Positions 1 to 8,720 of a stretch of DNA of 54,766 nt are shown in pieces. The DNA is taken from the NCBI GenBank assembly GCA_944389095.1, contig CALXLC010000017.1:1-54766 (forward strand), given 5' to 3'. A model generated the notes under the pieces. It was not told where the DNA came from and searched no databases. It saw nothing but the letters and a program-made list of their open reading frames with translations. Positions within the stretch are counted from its first letter, which is position 1. Each line of letters starts with the position of its first letter. This stretch comes from an uncultured Alphaproteobacteria bacterium. Lineage in GTDB: Bacteria > Pseudomonadota > Alphaproteobacteria > RF32 > CAG-239. The position numbers and the translations under genes are program-made.

Positions 1-1433
1 CCAATTGCAGCGGAAATTATAAGCCGAGCGGAACATCCTGCGGCGACAAATATGAGAGCTGTGTTTGTGCCTCAGGATACAAACTTTGTAACGGAAAGTG
101 TATTTCCAACTCGTCCTGCTGCACCAATTCCGACTGCGGCACCAATCAAAGCTGCAACAACGGCGTTTGCAGCTGCGCTTCGGGATACAAGTCCTGTAAC
201 GGAACATGTATACCCAATTCTTCCTGTTGTACCAATTCAGACTGCGGCACTGACGAGATTTGTTCCAACGGAACTTGTGTAACAACCTGCACCTATACCA
301 TAACTGCGGCCGACTGCAGTTCGGAATGCAAAAGTGCCGGTACAAGCTCCTGTGTCCGGGATGGCATCACATATTATGCCTCTTGCGGCGCATCCAAATG
401 TGGCAGAGATCAAAGTTGCAGCAACGGAACATGTGTGGACAACTGTACCTATACCATAACTGCGGCCAACTGCAGTTCTGAATGCAAGAGCGCCGGGTCA
501 AGTTCCTGTGTCCGGGACGGCACGACCTATTATGCCTCCTGCGGTGCGTCCAAGTGCGGCAGCGACCAAAGCTGCAGCAACGGAACATGTGTGGACAACT
601 GCAAACCGTTGAGCGATGAAGAAAACTGCAAATGGGGAACCAAAAACTGTTCGGACAACTGCGGGGGTTATCGCAGCTGCTGCAAAACGGCGGCGGAATA
701 CTGCATTGAAAACGGCTACAAATCAGGCATAGTTTGTGAAAAGGGTCAGACAACGGAAACTTGTCCGGCGGACAGCAATTACAAGAAATGCAGCGGTGAC
801 GGATGTCCGGCTTCACAAACCTGTACTTACGGATGCAAGACTTACAGCAGTCAGAGCGGCTGCAGCGATGTTTGCACGGTCTGTTACGATGACAACTGTC
901 ACAACCGGACGGCGGTCAGTGTTCCGGCCAATGCCAGCTGCTCAAGCTACTTCAGCGACTGCCCGAGCAAATGTTCGGCCTGGACCTGCAAGTCCGGTTA
1001 CAATAAATCCGGCAGCAGCTGTGTCTGCGCCACGACTTGTAAAGATACGGCCACGGTTCCGGCAAATGCCACGGCTGTCAAATCAAACTGCACGGCCTGC
1101 GGTCAGACTTATTCCATCGTAACCGGATTTACCTGTAACTCCGGATATACAAAGTCAGGTAACAGCTGCGTTTGCGCCACAACCTGCACGGACAGTGTCA
1201 CCAGCAAACCGGCCAATTCGTATTATACGACTAAATCCTGCACGGCCTGCGGTGTGTCCAAAACCATTAAAACCGGTTGGGCCTGTAATTCGGGTTATAA
1301 AAAATCTGGAAGTTCCTGTATTTTAGATATTTCCGGAGCCTTTAACTGTCCCGGAGGAGAGCCCGGAAGTATATGTATGTGCGGAGGAACACATGCTCCC
1401 ACTATTAAGGCTAATGCTCATATTTGCCGTTAA
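1..1433 (+). CDS. Cys-rich tandem-repeat surface-type protein, 5' end outside window
   Basis: The frame is open from base 3 to the TAA at 1431-1433, so the N-terminus, including any signal peptide, lies outside the window; about 476 residues are visible. Cysteine is extremely frequent and falls in short CxxGYxxCNGxC and CSNGTC patterns that resemble EGF-like or keratin-like disulfide modules. Two copies of a 36-residue unit are followed by two copies of a 52-residue unit, then by looser GYxKSGSSCVCATTC modules. Many cysteines and no hydrophobic segment suggest an exported, disulfide-stabilised protein. I do not recognise a named family. An internal ATG at 435 lies in mid-repeat and is not a plausible start. 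A strong hairpin terminator follows. The role is unknown; surface adhesion or host contact is only a guess. Confidence 0.8.
   Translation, partial: NCSGNYKPSGTSCGDKYESCVCASGYKLCNGKCISNSSCCTNSDCGTNQSCNNGVCSCASGYKSCNGTCIPNSSCCTNSDCGTDEICSNGTCVTTCTYTITAADCSSECKSAGTSSCVRDGITYYASCGASKCGRDQSCSNGTCVDNCTYTITAANCSSECKSAGSSSCVRDGTTYYASCGASKCGSDQSCSNGTCVDNCKPLSDEENCKWGTKNCSDNCGGYRSCCKTAAEYCIENGYKSGIVCEKGQTTETCPADSNYKKCSGDGCPASQTCTYGCKTYSSQSGCSDVCTVCYDDNCHNRTAVSVPANASCSSYFSDCPSKCSAWTCKSGYNKSGSSCVCATTCKDTATVPANATAVKSNCTACGQTYSIVTGFTCNSGYTKSGNSCVCATTCTDSVTSKPANSYYTTKSCTACGVSKTIKTGWACNSGYKKSGSSCILDISGAFNCPGGEPGSICMCGGTHAPTIKANAHICR
66..281 (+). repeat. Two tandem 108-bp coding repeats
   Basis: Units at 66-173 and 174-281 encode 36-residue copies that share CASGYK, CNG and the NSSCCTNSDCGT segment. 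The copies differ at a few codons, so this is an in-frame duplication inside the Cys-rich protein. Confidence 0.85.
288..599 (+). repeat. Two tandem 156-bp coding repeats
   Basis: Units at 288-443 and 444-599 encode nearly identical 52-residue copies beginning CTYTITAA and ending in CSNGTCV. The high nucleotide identity suggests a recent in-frame duplication. Confidence 0.88.
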
Positions 1434-1451
1434 TGAATTATTCCTTTCATT

Positions 1452-1490
1452 ACCCCGGGACATTAAACCGTCCCGGGGATTTTATTTTCA
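1452..1490 (+). terminator. Rho-independent terminator of the Cys-rich gene
   Basis: A GC-rich stem (CCCCGGGAC paired with GTCCCGGGG) with an 8-nt loop is followed by an interrupted T-rich tract, 18 bases after the stop codon. Confidence 0.85.
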
Positions 1491-1538
1491 AGATAGTTTT
1501 CTATTGAAAGAGATAATTCCCTAACATCGGCTGTTCTA

Positions 1539-1577
1539 AAAACCCCTGGAAAATATTTTCCAGGGGTTTGTTTTTTT
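1539..1577 (-). terminator. Bidirectional terminator after accD
   Basis: A perfect 30-bp inverted repeat with arms AAACCCCTGGAAAAT and its complement (1540-1569) has T tracts on both sides. It sits directly after the accD stop codon and can also stop transcription arriving from the left. Confidence 0.85.
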
Positions 1578-2457
1578 ATTTTTGTTCAATAGAAAGGATG
1601 TTTAGCTGGGGTTTGCGGTGAGTCAGAATGCTGATGACCTTGACCAGCTCGTTTTTCAGCTCCGGCCGGCGAACCACAATATCTACCATGCCGTGCTCTT
1701 TCAGGTATTCAGCGCGCTGAAAACCTTCCGGCAATTTTTCACGAATTGTCTGTTCAATCACGCGAGCGCCGGCAAAACCGATGACACAGCCTTTTTCGGC
1801 AATGTGAACATCACCCAACATGGCAAAAGACGCCGAAACACCGCCGGTGGTCGGATCTGTCAAAACAGAAATAAAGGGCAACCCTTTTTCTTTTACCTGG
1901 TTAACAGCTGCGGAAGTACGCGCCATCTGCATTAAAGACAAAATACCCTCCTGCATGCGAGCACCGCCGGAAGCCGCAATCGTAATCAGCGGATAATTGC
2001 CGCGCATGGCTATTTCGGAAGCTTTGACAATGCCTTCGCCGACGGCCGTTCCCATGGATCCCCCCATAAAGCTGAAATCCAGCGCCGCAATTACGCAAGT
2101 GATGCCGCCGATTTCACCCTGAGCGACCAAAATCGCATCATCATTTCCGGTTGCCCGGCGGTAACTGCGCAAACGATCCGTGTATTTTTTGGAATCTTTG
2201 AAGTTCAACGGATCTTCAACCAATTTCGGCAAAGTAACCAGTTTGTAATTCCCGCCGTCAAAAAGCATTTCAAACCGCTTTTTGAGCGGCAGCCGCAAAT
2301 GATGGTCACAAGTGGTGCAAATAAAATTGTTTTTTTCCAATTCCTTGGTAAACAGCATTTGACCACACTGAGGACACTTTGTCCACAAATTGTCGGCAAT
2401 CTCCTTGGTGGTGATTTTTTTGATTTTTGGACGGACGAAGTCGGACAACCAATTCAT
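1576..2457 (-). CDS. accD: Acetyl-CoA carboxylase carboxyltransferase subunit beta
   Basis: AccD is the beta half of the carboxyltransferase that moves CO2 from biotin to acetyl-CoA to make malonyl-CoA, the first step of fatty-acid synthesis in the cytoplasm. The 293-residue product has the N-terminal zinc ribbon (CPQC at about residue 33 and CTTC at about 52) and the crotonase-fold carboxyltransferase domain with the GGSMG and ASGGARMQEG oxyanion segments. Length is normal for the family. The partner gene accA lies 2 kb away on the same strand, separated by three other genes. The LapA-like gene ends 22 bases upstream, so accD may be the last gene of an ihfB-led operon. Confidence 0.97.
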   Translation of the reverse strand: MNWLSDFVRPKIKKITTKEIADNLWTKCPQCGQMLFTKELEKNNFICTTCDHHLRLPLKKRFEMLFDGGNYKLVTLPKLVEDPLNFKDSKKYTDRLRSYRRATGNDDAILVAQGEIGGITCVIAALDFSFMGGSMGTAVGEGIVKASEIAMRGNYPLITIAASGGARMQEGILSLMQMARTSAAVNQVKEKGLPFISVLTDPTTGGVSASFAMLGDVHIAEKGCVIGFAGARVIEQTIREKLPEGFQRAEYLKEHGMVDIVVRRPELKNELVKVISILTHRKPQLNILSIEQK

Positions 2458-2479
2458 GTTTAGTACCTTATGATGTTAA

Positions 2480-2911
2480 TTAATTTTTAGAAACCGGAGA
2501 AAAGAATCCGCCTTCCGCGGCAGGTTCTTTCTTTTTGCGCCAAAACAGATTTTTAACCCTTTCTCTGAAAGTCGGTTTGGGTAGTTTGGCCTCCCGTTCT
2601 TTCAGTGTCTCAATATTCTCATGCAGGGACTCCATTTCTTTCACCAGTTTCTGCTGCTCTTTATTGAGCTTTTTGTTTTCTTTTTTCTGGCTGCGCAGAG
2701 CTTTGCGCACCGGCGAATAAGACAGCCACGAGAAAAATTCGCCGAGAATAAAACCCAGCAAAATAAAAAAGACTATCGCCACACTCAGCGAAACGGTAAT
2801 TTCTATATAAAAAGGCCACAGGTTAAACGTTGCCAAATCGTTATTCACAAAGGCAAAAACCAGAATAACCATCAGCAAAGGCACGCCTATCAGCATTTTT
2901 ATAAATCCCAT
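2480..2911 (-). CDS. LapA-domain (DUF1049) inner-membrane protein
   Basis: The 143-residue protein has two hydrophobic segments near the N-terminus (about residues 5-23 and 38-60), then a Lys/Glu-rich coiled coil (about 75-115) and a basic tail. This is the layout of LapA/DUF1049 proteins, which in enterobacteria work with LapB in controlling lipopolysaccharide synthesis; that role here is family knowledge only. I chose the ATG at 2911 because AAGGAG sits 8 bases upstream, whereas the in-frame GTG 6 bases earlier has almost no room for a ribosome site. The position just downstream of ihfB is typical of alphaproteobacteria. Confidence 0.82.
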   Translation of the reverse strand: MGFIKMLIGVPLLMVILVFAFVNNDLATFNLWPFYIEITVSLSVAIVFFILLGFILGEFFSWLSYSPVRKALRSQKKENKKLNKEQQKLVKEMESLHENIETLKEREAKLPKPTFRERVKNLFWRKKKEPAAEGGFFSPVSKN

Positions 2912-2950
2912 GAGCACGGCTCCTTTTTATGTTTTATTCCGCCTTGCGGC

Positions 2951-3232
2951 TTATTTTTTATTTAACAATTCAAACAGCTGTTTACCAGTCTTAAAATGAG
3001 GAATATTGCGTTCTTCAACCTTAACCTGCTCGCCGGTGCGGGGATTTTTGGCAATGCGCGGCGTGCGGGTGCGGACGGAAAACGCGCCAAAGCCGCGGAA
3101 CTCTACCCGGTCACCGTCGGCCAGCGTTTTGATGATTTTATCCAAAACAACTGAAACAATCCGCTCCACATCCTTAATCATCAGGTGGGGGTTTTTGTTG
3201 GCAATTCTTTCAATTAATTCTGACTTTGTCAC
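2951..3232 (-). CDS. ihfB: Integration host factor subunit beta
   Basis: This 93-residue member of the HU/IHF family bends DNA and, with IhfA, acts in replication initiation, recombination and transcription. The sequence begins MTKSELIERIA, carries the GFGAFSVR arm region and the RNPRTGE-type DNA-intercalating loop (here KNPRTGEQV with the conserved proline), and ends in the helix typical of IHF-beta. The start is GTG or ATG-like at 3232 and follows an AGAGG-like ribosome site. A good sigma-70 promoter lies about 30-60 bases upstream. Confidence 0.96.
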   Translation of the reverse strand: MTKSELIERIANKNPHLMIKDVERIVSVVLDKIIKTLADGDRVEFRGFGAFSVRTRTPRIAKNPRTGEQVKVEERNIPHFKTGKQLFELLNKK

Positions 3233-3262
3233 TTTTTTATACCTCTTACTGTGTTTTGTATT

Positions 3263-3291
3263 AAGTTATCCGTTTTTGTTTTAATTATCAA
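3263..3291 (-). promoter_or_regulatory. Predicted promoter of ihfB
   Basis: On the minus strand TTGATA (3286-3291) and TAACTT (3263-3268) are separated by 17 bases, 31 bases upstream of the ihfB start. Confidence 0.5.
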
Positions 3292-3344
3292 TATAGCAAT
3301 TTAAAAAAAACCGAAATTTAATTATTTAGTTATCCAAAGGCTTT

Positions 3345-4493
3345 TCAGTCGTCGTTAGCCAGCTGCGGCAGAGCCTGATGCGCGGCGGCCTCGCCAAGTT
3401 CGATATTCTCTATCCGCTGGATGCGGCGGCCGATTTTTGACGAAGAAACTTTTATGTTATCAATATCTTCCCCGGCCTGTTTAAAATGGCGCCCCAGACT
3501 CTCTATGCGACTGTCCAGCCGCGAGATGTCCTCAATCAGCGTTCCGACTTCTTTTTGAATAACCCCGGCCTGTTCCCGCATACGGGCATCCTTCAAAACG
3601 GCGCGAACCGTGTTGAGCGTGGCCATAAGGGTGGTCGGCGATACAATCCAGACTTTGGAACGATACGAAACTTCAACCACATCGGTAAAATTGGCATGAA
3701 GTTCGGCATAAATCGCTTCACTGGGCAGAAACATTAAAGCAGACTCCGCTGTTTCGCCCTGAATGATGTATTTTTCGGCAATATCTTTAATATGTTTGAG
3801 CACAGAGGCGCGAAAAAAACGTTCGGCTTCGGCTTTTTCCCGGTCATCCGATGCATTGCGCAAGGCCTGATAACTTTCCAGCGGAAATTTGGAATCGATG
3901 ACGATGGTTCCCGGCGGGTTGGGAAGTTTCAATACGCAATCCGCCCGTTTGCCATTAGAAAGAACCATCTGAAATTCATAGGCATTCGGCGGCAGAATCG
4001 AGGTGACCAAATCGTTCAGCTGGATTTCTCCGAAAGCCCCGCGCGCCTGTTTGTTGGACAAGACTTCCTGCAAAGAAACAACCTGTTCCGACAAAGACGA
4101 GATTTTTTGTTGGGCAACATCAATCTTGGCCAGGCGTTCACGCAAGTCCGTCAACGTCTCCGCAGTTTTTGCGGTATTTTGCTGCAGCCCCTCGCCGACG
4201 CTTTTGGTTACAGCCAGAAGCTTTTCATCCATAATTTTGAGCACGGCAAGCTTTTGCTCGTTAATTGCAGCGGCAATTTTGTTTTGCTCACGGGCGCTGT
4301 ATTCTCCGAGTTGGGTCAAACGGCCGGCCAATTCTGCTTGTCCGCGCAGCAAAACATCTCCGAAAACGCGCATGTCGCTTTGTCCGCCGCGGCGAAATAT
4401 CAGCAAACAGGCGTTGAGAACAAACAAAAGAAAAATAATCCCCAGCGCAATTGCTTCAAAATGGCTGCCGATAAAATTACTTAGACTCTGCAA
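3345..4493 (-). CDS. rmuC: RmuC family protein
   Basis: RmuC proteins are membrane-anchored, coiled-coil proteins with a restriction-endonuclease-like fold that limit inversions at short inverted repeats; the molecular activity is not well defined. The 382-residue product has one N-terminal transmembrane segment (about residues 15-33), a long helical region, and the conserved RmuC domain with GAFGE, IDSKFPLE and FLPSEAIYAE segments. The only start that keeps the membrane anchor is a TTG at 4493, which overlaps the end of accA by 17 bases and suggests translational coupling. Next methionine would remove the anchor. Confidence 0.93.
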   Translation of the reverse strand: MQSLSNFIGSHFEAIALGIIFLLFVLNACLLIFRRGGQSDMRVFGDVLLRGQAELAGRLTQLGEYSAREQNKIAAAINEQKLAVLKIMDEKLLAVTKSVGEGLQQNTAKTAETLTDLRERLAKIDVAQQKISSLSEQVVSLQEVLSNKQARGAFGEIQLNDLVTSILPPNAYEFQMVLSNGKRADCVLKLPNPPGTIVIDSKFPLESYQALRNASDDREKAEAERFFRASVLKHIKDIAEKYIIQGETAESALMFLPSEAIYAELHANFTDVVEVSYRSKVWIVSPTTLMATLNTVRAVLKDARMREQAGVIQKEVGTLIEDISRLDSRIESLGRHFKQAGEDIDNIKVSSSKIGRRIQRIENIELGEAAAHQALPQLANDD

Positions 4494-5454
4494 AATGACG
4501 CCCCATTCTGAAGAATTTTTCGGTCCGGCGTTTTTTCAGCTCTTCACCGCTCAAAGGCATCAGTTCTTTGAGGTGTTTCAGAATACTTTCTCCGACACGT
4601 TCAATCGCGGCCTGCGGATCGCGGTGCGCCCCGCCGAGCGGCTCAGCAATAATCTCGTCGATAACACCGAGTTTGCGCAAATCCTGCGCCGTCAGACGCA
4701 GGGCTTCCGTCGCTTCTTTGACTTTATCGGCCGAGCGCCAGAGAATCGAGGCGCAGCCTTCGGGCGAGATAACCGAATAAATGGAATGTTCCAACATCAA
4801 AACCCGGTTGGCTGTTGCAATGGCAATGGCGCCGCCGGAACCGCCTTCACCGATGACAACAGAGACTATCGGCGTTTTTATCTGCAGGCATTTTTCTATA
4901 GATGAGGCAATCGCTTCCGCCTGACCGCGGGCTTCGGCGTCAACCCCCGGAAAAGCTCCGGAGGTATCGACAAACGCAATAACCGGCATTTTGAACTTGT
5001 CGGCCATATCCATCAGGCGTTGCGCTTTGCGGTAGCCTTCCGGTTTGGCCATGCCGAAATTATATTTGATGCGGGATTCTATATCGTGTCCCTTTTCCTG
5101 CCCGACCACGACAACCGAGATTCCCTTAAAGCGGCCTATGCCGCCGATCATCGCTTCATCATCTCCGAACAAGCGGTCGCCGCACAGAGGCGTAAAATCT
5201 TCTATCAGCGCATGGACATAGTCCAGACAATGCGGACGCTGCGGGTGGCGTGCGACCTGAGATTTCTGCCACGGCGTCAAATTGGAGTAAGAAACTTTTA
5301 TCTGTTTTTCAAGCTTTTGCTGAAGGCGGGCAACTTCTTGCGAAATATCGACATCCTGACTGTCCGCCAGATATTTGAGGCTTTCAATCTTTGATTCTAT
5401 TTCAAAAATATTCTTTTCAAAATCCAAAACCAGCGTATTGGCGTTTGCGTTCAT
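4477..5454 (-). CDS. accA: Acetyl-CoA carboxylase carboxyltransferase subunit alpha
   Basis: AccA forms the carboxyltransferase with AccD. The 325-residue product has an N-terminal helical segment, the RHPQRPHCLDY motif, and the acetyl-CoA-binding crotonase region with DTSGAFPG and GEGGSGGAIAI. I chose the ATG at 5454 because AAGAGGA is 6 bases upstream; the ATG 6 bases earlier abuts that ribosome site. rmuC overlaps its 3' end, so the two form one unit. A TATAAT-like -10 element lies just upstream. Confidence 0.96.
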   Translation of the reverse strand: MNANANTLVLDFEKNIFEIESKIESLKYLADSQDVDISQEVARLQQKLEKQIKVSYSNLTPWQKSQVARHPQRPHCLDYVHALIEDFTPLCGDRLFGDDEAMIGGIGRFKGISVVVVGQEKGHDIESRIKYNFGMAKPEGYRKAQRLMDMADKFKMPVIAFVDTSGAFPGVDAEARGQAEAIASSIEKCLQIKTPIVSVVIGEGGSGGAIAIATANRVLMLEHSIYSVISPEGCASILWRSADKVKEATEALRLTAQDLRKLGVIDEIIAEPLGGAHRDPQAAIERVGESILKHLKELMPLSGEELKKRRTEKFFRMGRHFAESK

Positions 5455-5471
5455 AAGCATTCCTCTTAAAA

Positions 5472-5477
5472 ATTATA
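5472..5477 (-). promoter_or_regulatory. Possible -10 element for accA
   Basis: TATAAT on the minus strand lies 18 bases upstream of the accA start. No good -35 element is present at the usual spacing, so this is a weak call. Confidence 0.3.
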
Positions 5478-5621
5478 CAGTTTTGAGCATGGTGTAACAT
5501 ATTTTTTTGAAAATTTCGACTCTTATTTTTTCTTTTTGTGCAAGAAGCCCTATTTTTTGTTGGAAAAAAGCGAGATATTGACTATGATAACTTAACTTAT
5601 GAAAATCCAAGGAGCAGAAAC

Positions 5622-6908
5622 GTGCTGGCTATTTCGTTTTTTACGCTGATTTTTTCGTCGCTGCTGTGGCTGATTGTTTCAATCCGTTTTGTGGCAGACA
5701 ATTTGAACGGCATTTCCTTTTTGGAGGCCGGAACCGTCAATCTGCTGATGTATGTGCTGCTGGTGTGCCTGCCCATTCTGATTATGTGGATGGTTTTCGG
5801 GTTTATCAATCAATACCTCAACAACCGTACAACTCTTTTCCAGATGCAGAAGCTGTTTGCCCAAATGAAGCGGAATCAGGATTATTCCGATTTGTTATCC
5901 CGAATTCTGATTGAAACGGAGCAACAGGTTAAAGACGGCTTTGTGCTTTGGAAGTTTGACCTTCTGATTGCCGACATGAACGAACTGCTGGCCGAAATTA
6001 TTCACGGCAGCAAGCTGGCCTCGGGCGAACAAATCGAACGCCTGTGGAATAAGGTACAAAACGGCGGCAAATGGTCTTTCGGAAAAGTTATTATCGAAAT
6101 AAACAACAGCCAGCCGAACTTTCAGATGCGGATGTATGAGAAATCCGTAAGAGATTCCGTTTTGGCGGGAACGGTCATGGAATTTTGCGCCCGCTATCAG
6201 TCCGTTGTCTCCTTATTGGAAAAACACGACAAAGAGAAAACTTTTCTCACCATGATTGAAACCGGCGTAATGGGCAAAGTTTTTTCAATCTTTGCTCCGG
6301 TTGCCGACGAATTGCAGAAAATCCGCGGCGCCGGATTTGTTTCTGCAAAACCGGCTCCTTCGGCTTATCAGTCGCAGCCGGAACCGAGAACCGTTCCCCT
6401 GCCGCCCCGTCCGGCTCCGATGCCTGCCGGAGCGCTCAATGACGACGATGATGAAGATATTTCACGGCCGTCTTTGCTGGGTAAGTTGAAAGTTTTTGGA
6501 AAAAAGGTTGAAAACAAGCCGAGAATCGAGCCTGAAATTGAAGAGAAAGATCCGTTTTCAGAAGCTTTGGAACGCAGTTTCGGAACCACGGAAGAAGAAA
6601 CACCCCGGCTGCGGCTGAGCGAAGCTGCTTTGGAAGAAGAAAAACCGCTGCCGACAATCGGTCTGCCGGCTAATGAGACGGAATTCTTTGAAAATTCAGA
6701 AACGGTGCGTGAGGAAGAGGCCGCTCTTAAAGAAGATGAACCGGTCAAAAAAGAGGACGCCGAGACGGAAACGCTGACCGATACGCAGAAAACGCTCAAT
6801 TCTCTGCGCAAAGAGTGGAATGATTTTAAGACGGACAGCCGTTCCGAAGAAGAGGAAAACATCGCTTATCCGTTCGGCGGCTGGACAAATGAGCAAAACT
6901 ATAAGTAA
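5622..6908 (+). CDS. Unknown inner-membrane protein with acidic C-terminal tail
   Basis: Two hydrophobic segments near the N-terminus (about residues 2-22 and 40-62 of a 428-residue product) are followed by a helical cytoplasmic domain (to about residue 240), a Pro-rich linker, a DDDDED stretch and a long Glu-rich, probably disordered tail. I do not recognise the family. I chose the GTG at 5622 because AAGGAG lies 7 bases upstream; an upstream GTG at 5538 would add 28 residues but has no ribosome site. yejA starts 12 bases after the stop, so co-transcription is likely. A scaffold or regulatory role in the envelope is possible but unsupported. Confidence 0.75.
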   Translation: MLAISFFTLIFSSLLWLIVSIRFVADNLNGISFLEAGTVNLLMYVLLVCLPILIMWMVFGFINQYLNNRTTLFQMQKLFAQMKRNQDYSDLLSRILIETEQQVKDGFVLWKFDLLIADMNELLAEIIHGSKLASGEQIERLWNKVQNGGKWSFGKVIIEINNSQPNFQMRMYEKSVRDSVLAGTVMEFCARYQSVVSLLEKHDKEKTFLTMIETGVMGKVFSIFAPVADELQKIRGAGFVSAKPAPSAYQSQPEPRTVPLPPRPAPMPAGALNDDDDEDISRPSLLGKLKVFGKKVENKPRIEPEIEEKDPFSEALERSFGTTEEETPRLRLSEAALEEEKPLPTIGLPANETEFFENSETVREEEAALKEDEPVKKEDAETETLTDTQKTLNSLRKEWNDFKTDSRSEEEENIAYPFGGWTNEQNYK

Positions 6909-6920
6909 GCGGAAACGCGC

Positions 6921-8720
6921 GTGAAAAAAATTGCGGTAATCATTGCCTGTTTTATTTGTTGGAATTTTCCGGCGGCAAATGCCGGGATTGTTTCCAGTAT
7001 TCCGATGTACGGCACGGCCAAATATGCTGACGGCTTCAAAAATTTTGACTATGTCAATCCGCGGGCGCCGCAGGGCGGAAAGCTGGTTTTACCGGAATAC
7101 GGCGGTTTTGATAATTTTAATCCGTTTATCTTTAAGGGAATCGCCGCAGGAGAAGTGGCTGCCTTGACGCTGGAGAGCCTCGGTATATCTCCGGCGGACG
7201 ATTCCTCAACGGTTTATCCTCTGCTGGCAGAAAAATTTGAAGTTTCCGATGACGGTTCGTTTATCGGCTTTATCTTAAATCCGCAGGCCAAGTTTTCGGA
7301 TGGGTCGGCCGTTACTGCCGATGATGTTATTTTCAGCTTCAACGCCTTAATTGAAAAAGGCGCGCCGTTGTACAAAGTTTATTACGGCGATGTTGAACGT
7401 GTCGAAAAAGTCAATGACCGCCACGTTCGTTTTTATATAAAAAAAGGCGTTAAGAATCGCGAACTTCCCCTGATTTTGTCACAAATCAGAATTTATTCGG
7501 CAAAAGACTGGAAGGACAAAGATTTCAGCGTGCCAAATCTGACGCCGCCGCTGGGAAGCGGTCCGTATCTGCTGGAGAAGTTTTCGCCGGGGAAATACCT
7601 TGTCTTCAAAAAAAATCCCGGTTATTGGGGAAAAAATCTGCCCGCAAGGCGCGGTTTTTTTAATTTTGACGAAGTGCGTTATGACTTTTATCAGGATACA
7701 ACCGTTACGCTGCAGGCGCTGTTTGCGGGGAGTATTGACGCCAGGGAAGAATATATTGCCAAAATATGGGTCAGCGGTTATGACAATGATTTGGTTAAAA
7801 ACGGGACTGTCATCAAAGAGGAACTGCCGCATAACCAGCCGGCCGTTTTACAATACTTCGGTTTTAATACCAGACTTCCGAAATTTGCCGATGCCCGCGT
7901 CCGGAAGGCTATCGGTCTGGCCTTTAATTTTGATTGGGCAAACGAAAAGCTTTTTTATAACCAATACCGGCGGATATTCAGCTATTTTACCAATACCGGC
8001 ATGGAGGCGACCGGCCTGCCGAAGGGCAAAGAACTGGCCGTCCTTAACCGGTATCGCCGCTTTTTAAAACCGGAAGTGTTTAGCAAAGCGCCTGAACTTC
8101 CCAGCCATAAGACACAGCAGGAAACCCGGAAGAATCTTCGCCGTGCCGTCAAGTTGCTGCAGGAGGCCGGTTATGACTTTGTCAACGGCAAAATGACAAA
8201 CCTGAAAACCGGTGAACCGCTGGAAATAGAGGTTCTCAGCAACTCGGCAAACGGATCTTCCTTCACGCGGGTTATGCTGCCTTTTATTGAAAATCTCAAA
8301 AAAATCGGCGTTAAGATGACTTTTCGTAATTTGGAAGTCAATGTTTTTAAAAACCGGCTGGATAATTTTGATTTTGAAATGGCTATTCTGGCTTATCAAA
8401 TGAGTGAAATGCCGGGAACGGAACAAAAAGAATTCTGGGGCTCGGCAGCTGCCGACATCCGGGGCAGCTATAACGTTATGGGAATTAAAAATCCTGCGGT
8501 AGACGGAATTGTCGCCGAACTGATTAAAGCCGAAGAAAAAGAAGATTTTGAAGCGCATGTCCGGGCTCTTGACCGGGTTTTGCTCAGCGAACACTACATT
8601 ATTCCCCAGTGGTATTCTCCGCATAAACGGGTTGCCTATAATAAAAAACTGGCGCATCCGCAAACTTCCGTCAAAGCCGGTTTTGATCCGTTTACCTGGT
8701 GGATGAAGGAGGCGCAGTGA
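6921..8720 (+). CDS. yejA: ABC transporter substrate-binding protein, YejA type
   Basis: This is a 599-residue periplasmic solute-binding protein of family 5, which binds peptides or oligopeptides. An N-terminal signal peptide (about residues 1-21, ending in AANA) is followed by the SBP_bac_5 fold. Features that point to YejA rather than OppA are the start [18 protein letters not shown] and APQGGKL, the FDNFNPF segment and the [13 protein letters not shown] segment. A GTG at 6921 is the start. The permease gene yejB overlaps its stop codon by 4 bases. In other bacteria YejABEF imports antimicrobial and other peptides; the substrate here is unknown. Confidence 0.9.
   Translation: MKKIAVIIACFICWNFPAANAGIVSSIPMYGTAKYADGFKNFDYVNPRAPQGGKLVLPEYGGFDNFNPFIFKGIAAGEVAALTLESLGISPADDSSTVYPLLAEKFEVSDDGSFIGFILNPQAKFSDGSAVTADDVIFSFNALIEKGAPLYKVYYGDVERVEKVNDRHVRFYIKKGVKNRELPLILSQIRIYSAKDWKDKDFSVPNLTPPLGSGPYLLEKFSPGKYLVFKKNPGYWGKNLPARRGFFNFDEVRYDFYQDTTVTLQALFAGSIDAREEYIAKIWVSGYDNDLVKNGTVIKEELPHNQPAVLQYFGFNTRLPKFADARVRKAIGLAFNFDWANEKLFYNQYRRIFSYFTNTGMEATGLPKGKELAVLNRYRRFLKPEVFSKAPELPSHKTQQETRKNLRRAVKLLQEAGYDFVNGKMTNLKTGEPLEIEVLSNSANGSSFTRVMLPFIENLKKIGVKMTFRNLEVNVFKNRLDNFDFEMAILAYQMSEMPGTEQKEFWGSAAADIRGSYNVMGIKNPAVDGIVAELIKAEEKEDFEAHVRALDRVLLSEHYIIPQWYSPHKRVAYNKKLAHPQTSVKAGFDPFTWWMKEAQ

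Noticed and set aside
367-816. Minus-strand frame inside the Cys-rich gene
   Set aside because: It is a mirror of the biased Cys codons of the plus-strand protein.
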